A stretch of 64,000 nt of DNA from the NCBI GenBank assembly GCA_028583405.1, contig JAPTMU010000088.1:586001-650000 (forward strand), read 5' to 3'. Below, in pieces: positions 1-64,000 of the stretch. Under the pieces are notes generated by a model, which saw only the letters and a program-made list of their open reading frames with translations, did no database searches and had not been told where the DNA came from. The stretch comes from Pogonophryne albipinna. Lineage: Eukaryota; Chordata; Actinopteri; Perciformes; Artedidraconidae. Numbering within the stretch: position 1 is the first letter of the stretch; every line of letters begins with the position of its first letter. Made by a program: the position numbers and the translations under genes.

Positions 1-1046
1 AGATCAACAAAGAAACGTACAACAATCAACAAAGCACAAGTAGTAAAGCATCAATGAGATCAACAAAGAAACGTACAACAATCAACAAAGCATCAATGAG
101 ATCAACAAAGAAACGTACAACAATCAACATAGCACAAGTAGTAAAGCATCAATGAGATCAACAAAGAAACGTACAACAATCAACAAAGCATCAATGAGAT
201 CAACAAAGAAACATACAACAATCAACAAAGCACAAGTAGTAAAGCATCAATGAGATCAACAAAGAAACGTACAACAATCAACAAAGCATCAATGAGATCA
301 ACAAATAAACGTACAACAATCAACAAAGCACAAGTAGTAAAGCATCCATGAGATCAACAAAGAAACGTACAACAATCAACAAAGCACAAGTAGTAAAGCA
401 TCCATGAGATCAACAAAGAAACGTACAACAATCAACAAAGCATCAATGAGATCAACAAAGAAACGTACAACAATCAACAAAGCACAAGTAGTAAAGCATC
501 AATGAGATCAACAAAGAAACGTACAACAATCAACAAAGCATCAATGAGATCAACAAAGAAACGTACAACAATCAACAAATCACAAGTAGTAAAGCATCAA
601 TGAGATCAACAAAGAAACGTACAACAAAGCATCAATGAGATCAACAAAGAAACGTACAACAAAGCACAAGTAGTAAAGCATCGATGAGATCAACAAAGAA
701 ATGTACAACAATCAACAAAGCATCAATGAGATCAACAAAGAAACGTACAACAATCAACAAAGCATCAATGAGATCAACAAAGAAACGTACAACAATCAAC
801 AAATCACAAGTAGTAAAGCATCAATGAGATCAACAAAGAAACGTACAACAATCAACAAAGCATCAATGAGATCAACAAAGAAACGTACAACAATCAACAA
901 AGCACAAGTAGTAAAGCATCGATGAGATCAACAAAGAAACGTACAACAATCAACAAAGCACAAGTAGTAAAGCATCGATGAGATCAACAAAGAAACGTAC
1001 AACAATCAACAAAGCACAAGTAGTAAAGCATCAATGAGATCAACAA
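1..1046. repeat. 42/56-bp tandem array (minisatellite)
   Basis: The window opens inside an array built on a 42-bp unit (CATCAATGAGATCAACAAAG followed by AAACGTACAACAATCAACAA and AG). Some units carry a 14-bp extension, CACAAGTAGTAAAG, making 56 bp. Short and long units alternate irregularly, with a few single-base variants (CATCCATGAG, CATCGATGAG) and two units that lost part of the end. The array ends at a clean break near 1046. Short open frames in it are repeat artefacts. Confidence 0.95.
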
Positions 1047-2431
1047 GAGCATGCTTTGTAAGCAACGAAAGTGTAAACCCATCAATTACGAGTTGGAAAG
1101 TTGTATAACATGCAGTGAGTAAGGCAGTGTAAAATCATGTGTTTTAATTCTGTATACAGAACCGCAGCAGTGGTAGAGTCAACACCATCAACTCAGTATT
1201 AGATGTGGAGGCAAAGGGTCAATTTCAACATCGCTTTAACACTGCAGCTCCATATGATGCGAGTGGGTTGGCCTATATTTAATTTCATTGAATACATTCA
1301 TCTAGGCGCCCTCGAGTGCAGAATGAACCATCAACATATATAGTAACATTCCACCGGAGGAGAGGGTTTTCCTGGCAGATACCAAGAGATGGCCGAATAA
1401 TGAAGACAGGGACAGAATTTAGAAGTTGGAAAATGTATTATCGCGGCCTGAGATGTGGAAAACTCCAGAAGCCTCTCAGCGTCAGTGTGTGAGCTGATTG
1501 ATTGGTCAGTGAAACATCCAATTACGTAATGAGGACTACTTTTTCTCTCCTGTGGTATCACAGAGTGGGATCGAGGGGTTTAGTCTTCTCACCTTTTTAA
1601 TATGAAAACAGCGAGTAGTGTGTGATTTGGTGGGAAGCTTTTTATTCATTAGCTGGAGTGCCTCGTTGAAGAAATTAGATTTCCTGCCAATTGTATGAAA
1701 AGATGAATTTCTTAGCGATTCAGGTGTTGAAACAAGAATCAATGAGCTCCTTAATGACGGAGAAATAACTATTTTTCTTCTGCTTTAGGGACATTGTCTT
1801 TGTTGTCCTAATAGGAGGTTCGGATCAATGTCGGCTCTGATAACGATCCATCTGCATTATCTCGATTCCATTATAATTTACGACATGATGGCTTATTGTT
1901 TATGTGTCTGTTCCCATAGTCTGTGGGTGCTAATAGTGAAATAAAGGCAAGAGGCTTTGTGTGTCTCAACTGAAATGTGATTACTTTAATTGGGTAAGCA
2001 ATGTGACGGTTAATATGCTTGTGTTGAGAGATGAGTAAACTCATTTGCCAATTAAAATGTCTTGATGGCAAGCAATATGCACGGTTGGGAGGTGTTAGAT
2101 TTAAATATACGGACGCTGGAGAAAGCCTTCGATAGGCTGTTGGCTTCAATCTCAACACAATAACAACACTTCAAACTAATCTAAATGTTTCTTCCATTAT
2201 ATTTCAAAGTAATCACCAGAATCAAATCACTTTTAGGTTATCAAACTAAAAAGATCTAATGTTTGCTTGGTCCATTTGCTCAAACATTAGGACTTTCTGC
2301 TTTTGTTTGGTTTTAAATTCTTGTATTATTTGTTGACTCCCCCTTGAGTTCTGGAAACTTGTGATGGACACGTTGTTTTAAAACATTGTTTTCCAATTTT
2401 TCTTTAGTATCAGTTAAAATGTATGTTAACT
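1047..2431. other. non-coding, nothing recognised
   Basis: No exon of RAD51D, RNA gene or clear repeat was seen. The missing RAD51D exons 1-2 were looked for here and not found. Confidence 0.5.
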
Positions 2432-3231
2432 CAGTGGTTCTCAACTGGTAGAACCCGTTTCTAGTGGGTCGCAGATGTATGAGAGAAGAAAAAAATTGAA
2501 ACATTTTTTTTTCTTTTGTGGAAAAAAGTCAAACTTTTATTTTGAAGGCCCGATTTTCTAACTCTGTGCGTGCAGTAGGCGTTGGACTGGAAGTACCCGA
2601 GACCATAAACGTTTTTGAAAACTTTTGTCACGTAGTGATCATCTTCTCAATAACACGTAATGAAATATGACCCCTGGTTTGATGATTGACAGGTCACAGA
2701 ACAATGGGAGCTATCTACCCTTACCCACAATTTAAAGTAATTCACACAGACCCTCTCCTCTTTGCTCTTCTCTCTGTGAGGAGCAGCAAGCTGTCAGAAC
2801 AAAGTGAAAAACAAACAATGGCATAAAATATTATTAATATGTCCGGTAGCAATAGATTTATTTATGTTCTTCTCAGAGTGTACCAGAATGCGTAGTTATA
2901 TGTTAGTATTTCTAAAAATCTCCTGGGGGAGAATCCCCCCAGACCCCCTTCTGAGGTTGGGTTTGCAGCATGTGTGCCTTTTTATGTTATACAGTTCAGC
3001 TTTGATTCCATCATCTCATAAACCTTATTTAAAAGCATACTTTAGTTCTGTGAAGGGATATAAGGGATATATGCACTGTACTTCACTTTAATTCATATTG
3101 TATGCTGAAAAGTGTATATATTACAGCACCATTTTTTGTTGAATAGATTTGAGTGGTTCAAAATTTCGGTTCGCGATTTATTGACAAATTTAAAAAGTGG
3201 GTCCCGAGGCCTGACCAGTTGAGATCCACTG
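2432..3231. mobile_element. hAT-like non-autonomous element
   Basis: The left end CAGTGGTTCTCAACTGGT and the right end ACCAGTTGAGATCCACTG are imperfect inverted repeats. The flanking octamers do not match, so the ends may be eroded. Internal blocks (near 2600-2760 and 2920-2960) recur in the elements at about 15.1 kb and 31.6-32.1 kb, so it shares an ancestor with them. Confidence 0.6.
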
Positions 3232-3827
3232 GCCTAGAGTTTTCTGCATCGTTTTGAGTCAGGATGTGTCTGATGTTTAGTTTTTTTATATTGTGGAGAT
3301 GAAAGAAGGCAGTCCGTGAAACGTGCTTATGTGAGATGAGACAAATCTTCGTCAAATATTATGCCATACTACTTATACTCCCACTCCACTGCTTGTATCT
3401 GTTATTTAGTACCAGTTAATGCAATACACATATTACAAAACATGATTGATCATCCATTGTCCATAAAAGTACGGAGGAAACCAAGATAATCACTCCAGCA
3501 TTTTCTATTATATTATATATTTTCTAAGTAAAATATGTGGCAATCTTTCCCAAAAATGTTCCATTTGTAATCAAATGATTAGGGTAGTTAGTTAAAAAAT
3601 GTCTGGTCAATCAATCACAGCTGCCAATACTTAAGATCATTTTACAGTAACATGAAAAACAATATTAATTAGTCTTTATTTATACATTTTACTAAACCTA
3701 AATATGCTTACAGCCCTTTTTAAATATTAACAAAAGATTACTAATTGATAAAGAAAATAATTGGTAATCCCACGGCTATCCTGAACTTACACGTTTTTTA
3801 CCTAAAAGTGCCGTTATAGAGCCTTTA

Positions 3828-4156
3828 CGGCCCGTCCACACAGCGGCGTGCGTTGAAGCTTCCAACGCTTCTGCCCATTCACTTTGAATGGGGTGACGTC
3901 ACTTTTAGCCGAACTGCATTTTGGGAAGCGACGTGGAGCGTTGCTGGCGTTGCTCGCTTCAAAAGTTGAGCAATGTTCAACTTTTGACGCCTCGATGGAA
4001 GCGTCAGCCAATCGAATCATATGCCAGTACAAGCTCTAGCCAATCAAACTGCGTGCTTGTGTGTCTGGGGCGGGAGATTCATGTGATTGGTTGTTGGTCG
4101 AGTGTCAGACACGCCCGCCGGCAAGCGTCAACGCACGCCGCTGTGTGGACGGGCCG
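3828..4156. mobile_element. MITE with long TIRs and TTA target duplication
   Basis: Near-perfect inverted ends (CGGCCCGTCCACACAGCGGC and its complement) flank a 329-bp GC-rich palindromic element. TTA follows and precedes it (3825-3827 and 4157-4159). A 3-bp TWA duplication suggests PIF/Harbinger, but no coding region supports that. It sits 280 bp upstream of RAD51D exon 3. Confidence 0.75.
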
Positions 4157-4436
4157 TTAAGTTCTATCCCTGACTAGTTTCAATCTTTTTTGTTGCTGAT
4201 TAAACCTCTGTAAATGACCTGCTGGTGTTATTTAAATGCAAAGTTGCCTACCGTAGCTCCAGCAATCAAATATGAACCAAGTGATGAAATGGGAAGTCAT
4301 GGAAAGAGCAAAAAGACAACATTTCACCTCATGCTTTTAGATTGTAATCATAATCGCATAATTGGGCGGAAATCGACCCAATCTGGCCCCCCTTCATGCA
4401 GTTTGATCCTCACACGCTGTATTTTCTGTATTTCAG

Positions 4437-38153
<33,717 letters not shown>

Positions 38154-38546
38154 TCTGACCAAAGGTACATGAAGGCTTCTGGATCTGCAAGGAGATGGAT
38201 GGGTTATTTTTGTTTACATATATTGGTATTGAAGACACAAAGAAAAGACATTTGGTACATTGATAGGAACCACAGTTACAAATGTTCAACAGTTCAAAGC
38301 TACTAGTGTTCAGCTTAGCCTCTACTATTGATCAAGCCATGCTGTACTTAGTTGATCTTCACTTGAAGGCGTTCAATATTTAAACCACATTTACAACCCG
38401 AACAGACCATGTAAAGGAATTGGATCGTTTAATGTTCCATCGTTTTGCCTTTGATAACAGCACTATGCAAATATTGGACTGATTGATTCACATTATTACA
38501 TCACGAGTGCTTCAATCCCTGCTTTGCTTCTTTCATCAGAATAATT

Positions 38547-38552
38547 AATAAA
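38547..38552 (+). promoter_or_regulatory. candidate RAD51D polyadenylation signal
   Basis: An AATAAA hexamer lies about 394 nt after the RAD51D stop. No transcript evidence is available, and the hexamer is common in AT-rich sequence. Confidence 0.3.
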
Positions 38553-38836
38553 GCTTGCCCATATATACGATGACTTTTGAGATGCTCTTCCAACTCTCAG
38601 CTGGGAGACCTTTCTTCTGTCAGTCACTGCAGACTCCTGAGGGCTTCAATACATTCAAACATGAATTTAAACCCCTTCATAGAAGCATGAAGGGGATGAA
38701 AACGGCACATATGAATTATACTTGAAAGCCTTTCAGATGTAAGGGTCTAGCTTCTCGTTGGATGGTATAGGGTCTCGTGATTTAGTAAGAAAGTGAGAGG
38801 TTTATGGTTAAGAAGGAGGAACAACTTCTTATAGAC

Positions 38837-39155
38837 CAGTGCTTCTCAAAGTGTGGTCCGTGAGCGCCCCCTAGTGGTCCGTGAATATATTGGTAACATT
38901 TCACATTTGAAATAAATAAATACATTTAAGTTTTCCGCACTCTCGCGGGAATATCTCTCCGCAATGGAGCGAGTTTAAGTTTCTTTCGATTGCATGATAT
39001 AGCCCAGGGCAACACCTTCGTCACACATGTTGCCACTTGTTTGTACCATTTTCAGGCGATTTGTAATCTGTCCTAGAAAAACGATGTGTTTTTGGATATT
39101 TGTGGAGTTAGGTGGTCCGCGACCGCGAGTGTATGAAAAAGTTTGAGAAACACTG
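38837..39155. mobile_element. short hAT element, copy 1
   Basis: CAGTGCTTCTCAAAGTGTGG and AAAGTTTGAGAAACACTG ends lie between TTATAGAC and CTATAGAC (7 of 8 matching). Its near twin at 61986-62325 lies in LIG3. Confidence 0.87.
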
Positions 39156-39399
39156 CTATAGACAAATGCTTTTCATATCAGCGTGTCTTTCAACATACTA
39201 CACTACAACCAGGGTTGGGAGGGTTACTTTGTTAATGTAATTAGTTACTGAATACATGGCTCTGAAAGTCATCCGAATACAGTTACAGTTACGTGTCTTA
39301 AGAACGTATTCAGATTACTTTTAGAATACTTTTGGAATACTTTCTTTTTCCATAACAGATGGGTTTTGGTGAACAGGAGACACGTATGTTACTGTTTTA

Positions 39400-39617
39400 A
39401 TGGCTTATCAAGAACTCAAACACGACATCTTGGTGTCATTCTGGACAGCTCTCTAATCTGCACCGCACATAAAGAACATCCCCCAGACTGCATTCTTTGT
39501 ACTGTCTTAAAACCTTTCCTTGGAATATGTTATGAATTGTAAGGTGTCCTTGGGTGCTTTGAAAGGCGCCCCTAAATAGAATGAATTAGCATTACTATGT
39601 ATTATTATTATTATCTG
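39400..39617 (+). mobile_element. L2-like LINE 3' fragment
   Basis: HLGVILDSSL-type sequence (LGVILDSSLICTAHKEH) is followed by a 3' UTR with GGTGTCCTTGGGTGCTTTGA, GGCGCC and an (ATT)n tail. The GTGTCCTTGGGT...GGCGCC tail is shared with 61.25-61.31 kb. Confidence 0.65.
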
Positions 39618-39706
39618 AAACGATGTAATAACTTGTTTAACTTGTTCCAGTCACTTGCCCCATGCATTCAGTGGCAGCAGGCCATTCACTTTGATTTGAT
39701 CCCGTT

Positions 39707-40495
39707 ATGAAATGTCATCATCTCGACAATAAAGAAATGCTACAGATACACGTTTGCAACATCAGGAGGATACGTCCCCAGCTGACCCAGAAAGCCACGC
39801 AGGTTCTGGTCCAGACTCTCGTCATCTCACGCCTAGACTACTGCAACTCCCTCCTGGCTGGTCTACCTGCATGTGCCATCCGACCTCTGCAGCTCATCCA
39901 GAATGCAGCGGCTCGTCTGGTCTTCAACCTTCCTAAATTCTCCCACACCACTCCGGTCCTCCGCTCCCTCCACTGGCTTCCGGTAACTGCTAGAATCCAC
40001 TTCAAGACACTGGTACTTGCGTACCATGCTGCGAATGGATCTGGCCCTTCCTACATCCAGGACATGGTTAAACCGTACACCCCAGCACGTGCACTATGCT
40101 CTGCATCAGCCAAACGACTCGCTGCACCCTCGCTGCCAAGGGGACCCAAGTTCCCATCAGCAAAAACACGTGGGTTTGCTATCCTGGCTCCAAAATGATG
40201 GAATGAGCTCCCCATTGACATCAGGACAGCAGATAGCTTACACACCTTCCGGGGCAGACTGAAAACTCATCTCTTTCGACTTCACTTCGAGCAATAGAAC
40301 TATTAACAAAGCACTTATATACTAATAAAGGACTGGCTTATCTAAAGCCAGTTGAGTAGCACTTGAAATGTTTTGGCACTATGAAACCTGATGTACTTAT
40401 ATGATTCTGGTTTCTTCAAGTTTGTATCTTGTTGGTCGAACGCACTTATTGTAAGTCGCTTTGGATAAAAGCGTCAGCTAATGCAATGTAATGTA
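39707..40495 (+). mobile_element. L2-like LINE, ORF2 C-terminus and 3' UTR
   Basis: The frame at 39707-40198 reads RLDYCNSLLAGLP, LQLIQNAAARLVF, HTTPVLRSLHWLPV, and so on, the conserved reverse transcriptase C-terminus of fish L2/Maui-type elements. A TGA stops it at 40198, then GCTCCCCATTGACATC continues in another frame. The 3' end GTCGCTTTGGATAAAAGCGT with TAATG repeats is the usual tail. It is 5'-truncated and dead. Confidence 0.88.
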
Positions 40496-40559
40496 CATAA
40501 ACGTTATCTTGCACTTATCGAACCATCTCTGTTTCTAACTTTCAATATAGTTTAAAAGA

Positions 40560-42410
40560 GATCTCTCTCTCGCTCACAGACACGCTGCATCTCTCTCTCG
40601 CTCAGACACGCTGCATCTCTCTCTCTCTCTCTCTCTCGCTCACAGACACGCTGCATCTCTCTCTCTCGCTCAGACACGCTGCATCTCTCTCTCTCTCGCT
40701 CAGACACGCTGCATCTCTCTCTCTCTCTCTCTCTCGCTCACAGACACGCTGCATCTCTCTCTCTCGCTCAGACACGCTGCATCTCTCTCTCTCTCGCTCA
40801 GACACGCTGCATCTCTCTCTCTCTCTCTCTCTCGCTCACAGACACGCTGCATCTCTCTCTCTCTCGCTCAGACACGCTGCATCTCTCTCTCTCTCTCTCT
40901 CTCGCTCACAGACACGCTGCATCTCTCTCTCTCGCTCAGACACGCTGCATCTCTCTCTCTCTCGCTCACAGACACGCTGCATCTCTCTCTCGCTCACAGA
41001 CACGCTGCATCTCTCGCTCACAGACACACTGCATCTCTCTCTCTCTCGCTCAGACACGCTGCATCTCTCTCTCTCTCTCTCTCTCGCTCACAGACACGCT
41101 GCATCTCTCTCTCGCTCACAGACACGCTGCATCTCTCTCTCTCTCGCTCACAGACACGCTGCATCTCTCTCTCTCTCTCGCTCACAGACACGCTGCATCT
41201 CTCTCTCTCTCGCTCACAGACACACTGCATCTCTCTCTCTCTCGCTCAGACACGCTGCATCTCTCTCTCTCTCTCTCTCTCGCTCAGACACGCTGCATCT
41301 CTCTCTCGCTCACAGACACGCTGCATCTCTCTCTCTCTCGCTCACAGACACACTGCATCTCTCTCTCTCTCGCTCACAGACACGCTGCATCTCTCTCTCT
41401 CTCGCTCAGACACGCTGCATCTCTCTCTCTCTCTCGCTCACAGACACGCTGCATCTCTCTCTCTCTCGCTCACAGACACACTGCATCTCTCTCTCTCTCG
41501 CTCAGACACGCTGCATCTCTCTCTCTCTCTCGCTCACAGACACGCTGCATCTCTCTCTCTCTCGCTCAGACACGCTGCATCTCTCTCTCTCTCGCTCACA
41601 GACACGCTGCATCTCTCTCTCGCTCACAGACACGCTGCATCTCTCTCTCTCTCGCTCACAGACACACTGCATCTCTCTCTCTCTCTCTCGCTCACAGACA
41701 CGCTGCATCTCTCTCTCGCTCAGACACGCTGCATCTCTCTCACAGACACGCTGCATCTCTCTCTCTCTCGCTCACAGACACGCTGCATCTCTCTCGCTCA
41801 CAGACACGCTGCATCTCTCTCTCTCGCTCACAGACACGCTGCATCTCTCTCTCTCGCTCACAGACACGCTGCATCTCTCTCACAGACACGCTGCATCTCT
41901 CTCTCTCTCGCTCACAGACACGCTGCATCTCTCACAGACACGCTGCATCTCTCTCTCTCTCACAGACACGCTGCATCTCTCTCTCACAGACACGCTGCAT
42001 CTCTCTCTCTCACAGACACGCTGCATCTCTCTCTCTCTCGCTCACAGACACGCTGCATCTCTCTCACAGACACGCTGCATCTCTCTCTCTCTCGCTCACA
42101 GACACGCTGCATCTCTCTCACAGACACGCTGCATCTCTCTCTCACAGACACGCTGCATCTCTCTCTCTCACAGACACGCTGCATCTCTCTCTCTCTCGCT
42201 CACAGACACGCTGCATCTCTCTCTCTCTCTCTCTCACAGACACGCTGCATCTCTCTCGCTCACAGACACGCTGCATCTCTCTCTCTCTCTCACAGACACG
42301 CTGCATCTCTCTCTCTCTCACAGACACGCTGCATCTCTCTCTCTCTCTCGCTCACAGACACGCTGCATCTCTCTCGCTCACAGACACGCTGCATCTCTCT
42401 CTCTCTCTGC
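40560..42410. repeat. CT-rich minisatellite, 1.85 kb
   Basis: The motif ACAGACACGCTGCAT (or CTCAGACACGCTGCAT) alternates with CT runs of different length, (CT)3 to (CT)10, often with CGCTC. About 70 units are present. Minor variants (CACACTGCAT) recur at intervals, suggesting higher-order duplication. Minus-strand Cys-Glu-Arg frames over it are artefacts. It lies between the converging 3' ends of RAD51D and LIG3. Confidence 0.97.
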
Positions 42411-43090
42411 ATCTGATGGTCATTTCTGGAGGACAGTTATGTCAGCAATGAATTAGCATAGAATTAGACGACGAGCAGTTTGGCACCTTGTACATGGGCG
42501 CTATATAAATGCAAATCCATTATCATCTATAATCCTTCCACTTCTCCTGTACAGTACAAACTGCTGCGAGCACAATTTACACAAAAGACAAAGCATGAAG
42601 TTACGGAGGAGACATTTTATTTATTCCTTTCGGCAGACAAATCATTTTTTTCTCAGTTCTTGAGCCGGGGTTTAATCGCTCGCAAAATGGTCCACTCAGG
42701 CGGTAAAAATAATGCACGATGCTGATAAAACCCCATATTGTTTCTGCTGCGTATTCATTTCCAGGCCTTTACAGAGGTTTGTTACACGATGTTTGTGAAA
42801 TGCATTTCATGTGTAGCAGCTTCAACGTCATTTATTTGTGTTCTTACAAAAACTACTTCTACAGGACTCACTCACACACACTGTCGTCAGTGAACCCTAA
42901 CTACAACCATCTATCCCCAGTATTCAATATGATAAAACTAAAAAGCCCAAACCTAATGTATTCTCTGCTTGGAAAGAATAAATAAAACGACCTGATGGCA
43001 GTGTGAGTAATTGAAGCCTTAGTGTCCACACCCTTTCTCTTAAAAAACAGTTAACAGTGTAAAAACGTGTGTGTTGTTGTTGTGTATATT
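42411..43090. other. LIG3 3' flank / probable 3' UTR
   Basis: GGGCGCTATATAAATGCAAA at about 42497 looks like a LINE tail remnant. Possible LIG3 poly(A) signals lie at 42616-42625 and 42831-42836. Nothing else was recognised. Confidence 0.45.
42831..42836 (-). promoter_or_regulatory. candidate LIG3 polyadenylation signal
   Basis: TTTATT on the plus strand is AATAAA in the LIG3 sense, about 255 nt past the stop. A second possible site is at 42616-42625. Neither is supported by transcript data. Confidence 0.25.
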
Positions 43091-62861
<19,771 letters not shown>

Positions 62862-62888
62862 CTAGGATGCAAGAAGATATGATCTTAA

Positions 62889-63245
62889 AGGTCTCCTATC
62901 ATGCTATTTTTAGGCATATATTATGGTTCTCAGATATATACAAATATATAAAAAACATGTCTATGATGTGTTTTGCTCAAAATACCAAACAGATCAGGCA
63001 TTTTAGACATCCCTCATATCCCTCTATTTCACTTCCTGTTAGAGAAATGCTGATCTGGGTCCTTAGTCTGCTCAGAATTACACGGGGGTACAGTTAAATT
63101 CTGCTGTGATAAAACACCATCATGTTCCAAACCACATCAAGGATTATCTCTGAAACAGTGAGCTCAAAGGCTTTCTCTCTTGCCGGTTATACCACAAGGT
63201 GAGTTTCTTTTTATTTCCTGCTTCTTCACACACAAGAGAGGTTTC
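62889..63245. mobile_element. TTAA-type MITE family A, left part
   Basis: TTAA then AGGTCTCCTATCATGC, and GGCTTTCTCTCTTGCCGGTT with ATACCACAAGGTGAG, match the 18.6-18.75 kb part of the nested copy. It is cut off by a TTTCTCAA-edged CTCC-rich block at 63245-63400. Confidence 0.65.
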
Positions 63246-63489
63246 TCAATACTCAAATGTCCCCTCCTCGACTCCTCTCCTCCACTCCCCTCCTCGAGAC
63301 TTGGTGCCACCCACAGGAGATGCGAGCGGAGGACTGAGGAGGGGAACCGAGGAGAGAGGAGGGGAAGCAGCAGGCGGTTAGAGAAATGAGAACTCCTCTC
63401 CTCTGAGCGGTCATTTTAAAGAGACGTCCATTAATGATGACAGGAGGCACAGCAGCCGAATTGTGCGAACTGTGCATGAATTAAAAGTA

Positions 63490-63569
63490 AATATATAATT
63501 CATCATGAACACATCTGTCCATCAGACAGAGGTCTGATGGACAGATGTGTTCATGATGAATTATATATT
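63490..63569. repeat. perfect 38-bp inverted repeat, 4-nt loop
   Basis: The arm 63490-63527 (starts AATATATAATTCATCATGAA) is exactly complementary to 63532-63569, with loop AGAG. It lies in the LIG3 intron upstream of the first visible exon. Confidence 0.92.
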
Positions 63570-64000
63570 ATATATATATATATACACAGTGCGGTATAAT
63601 GAGACAATAACAGGCTACAGATGCGGACATATACACACACATATATATTTATATAAATATATGCAATTTCAGAATCAAACAAGTATGAGAGCACTCTCAT
63701 AATAACGTTACACAATCAGAGACTGGATATATCCCCCCCCACCCCTCTCTCTGTTCGCTGAAATGGGGAATTGAAATTACGGGCCAAAAGTTGTACAAGT
63801 ATTAAAAGTAAGCAGAGGACACCAAACCAACTGAGACCCGTCTGTCCGCCGCATCTACGCACTGTACAACACATACCTACACACTGTACCACACACACCT
63901 ACTGCTCCTAAAGCATAATCAGGCTACAGCCGTTGTGTATTTTATTATGTGAAGCACGAAATGGTCTTAGAAAAATATCGACTCTTTGTTTGTAGATATC

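Noticed and set aside
1..1046. CRISPR-like regular array
   Set aside because: Units are contiguous tandem repeats without unique spacers, in a eukaryotic genome.
1047..4436. RAD51D exons 1-2
   Set aside because: No segment resembling the N-terminal helical domain with fitting splice sites was found; they probably lie upstream of the window or are too diverged to see by eye.
39707..40198. 163-codon host gene
   Set aside because: The frame is the C-terminal part of an L2-type reverse transcriptase, truncated at the 5' end.
38154..43090. RFFL gene between RAD51D and LIG3
   Set aside because: No RING or FYVE-type cysteine pattern was seen; the interval holds LINE pieces, a hAT and a minisatellite.
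62862..64000. Upstream LIG3 exon
   Set aside because: No minus-strand segment matching the DNA-binding domain start or the zinc finger with a good donor was seen before the edge.

Overview
The window is eukaryotic, almost certainly a teleost fish and probably a percomorph, although the species cannot be named from the sequence. Evidence is the split genes with canonical GT/AG introns, long (GT)n/(CA)n tracts, TTAA-flanked palindromic MITEs, many small hAT elements and L2-type LINE tails. Only two protein-coding host genes can be supported. Both are DNA-repair genes, and they face each other tail to tail.

RAD51D (+ strand) occupies about 4.4-38.2 kb. Eight exons join in frame with matching splice phases and encode about 285 residues, from the end of the N-terminal domain to the stop codon. 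Walker A lies at 25.5 kb and Walker B at 30.1 kb. The exons match exons 3-10 of the vertebrate gene; exons 1-2 were not found and probably lie upstream. The first visible intron is about 20.9 kb and is packed with repeats.

LIG3 (- strand) occupies about 62.9-43.1 kb. Seventeen exons join in frame and encode about 721 residues: most of the DNA-binding domain, the complete adenylation domain (KYDGER active-site motif), the OB-fold, a charged linker and the C-terminal BRCT domain. The N-terminal exons, including the PARP-type zinc finger, lie beyond the right edge. The two gene products belong to different pathways: homologous recombination (RAD51D in the BCDX2 complex) and single-strand-break/base-excision repair plus mitochondrial ligation (LIG3 with XRCC1). 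Their closeness reflects vertebrate synteny, not an operon.

Repeats make up most of the rest. The left edge (1-1046) is a 42/56-bp tandem array. The 20.9-kb RAD51D intron carries MITEs, hAT elements with exact 8-bp target duplications, a 57-bp minisatellite (10.9-12.2 kb) and a nested stack of elements (14.75-19.06 kb). Other nested stacks lie at 30.5-33.9 kb and 57.0-59.5 kb. The RAD51D-LIG3 intergenic region (38.15-43.09 kb) holds L2-like LINE fragments and a 1.85-kb CT-rich minisatellite. Transposon coding remnants include four hAT BED or transposase N-terminal regions, other hAT transposase pieces and a MADF-like exon. No bacterial genes, CRISPR arrays, tRNA/rRNA genes or retroviral genes were recognised. 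I found no convincing new multi-gene system. The most interesting signals are sense-strand UG repeats beside splice sites of both genes, the nested transposon stacks, a minisatellite that seems to have grown out of a MITE, a triplicated exon-like unit in a RAD51D intron, and a perfect 38-bp hairpin.
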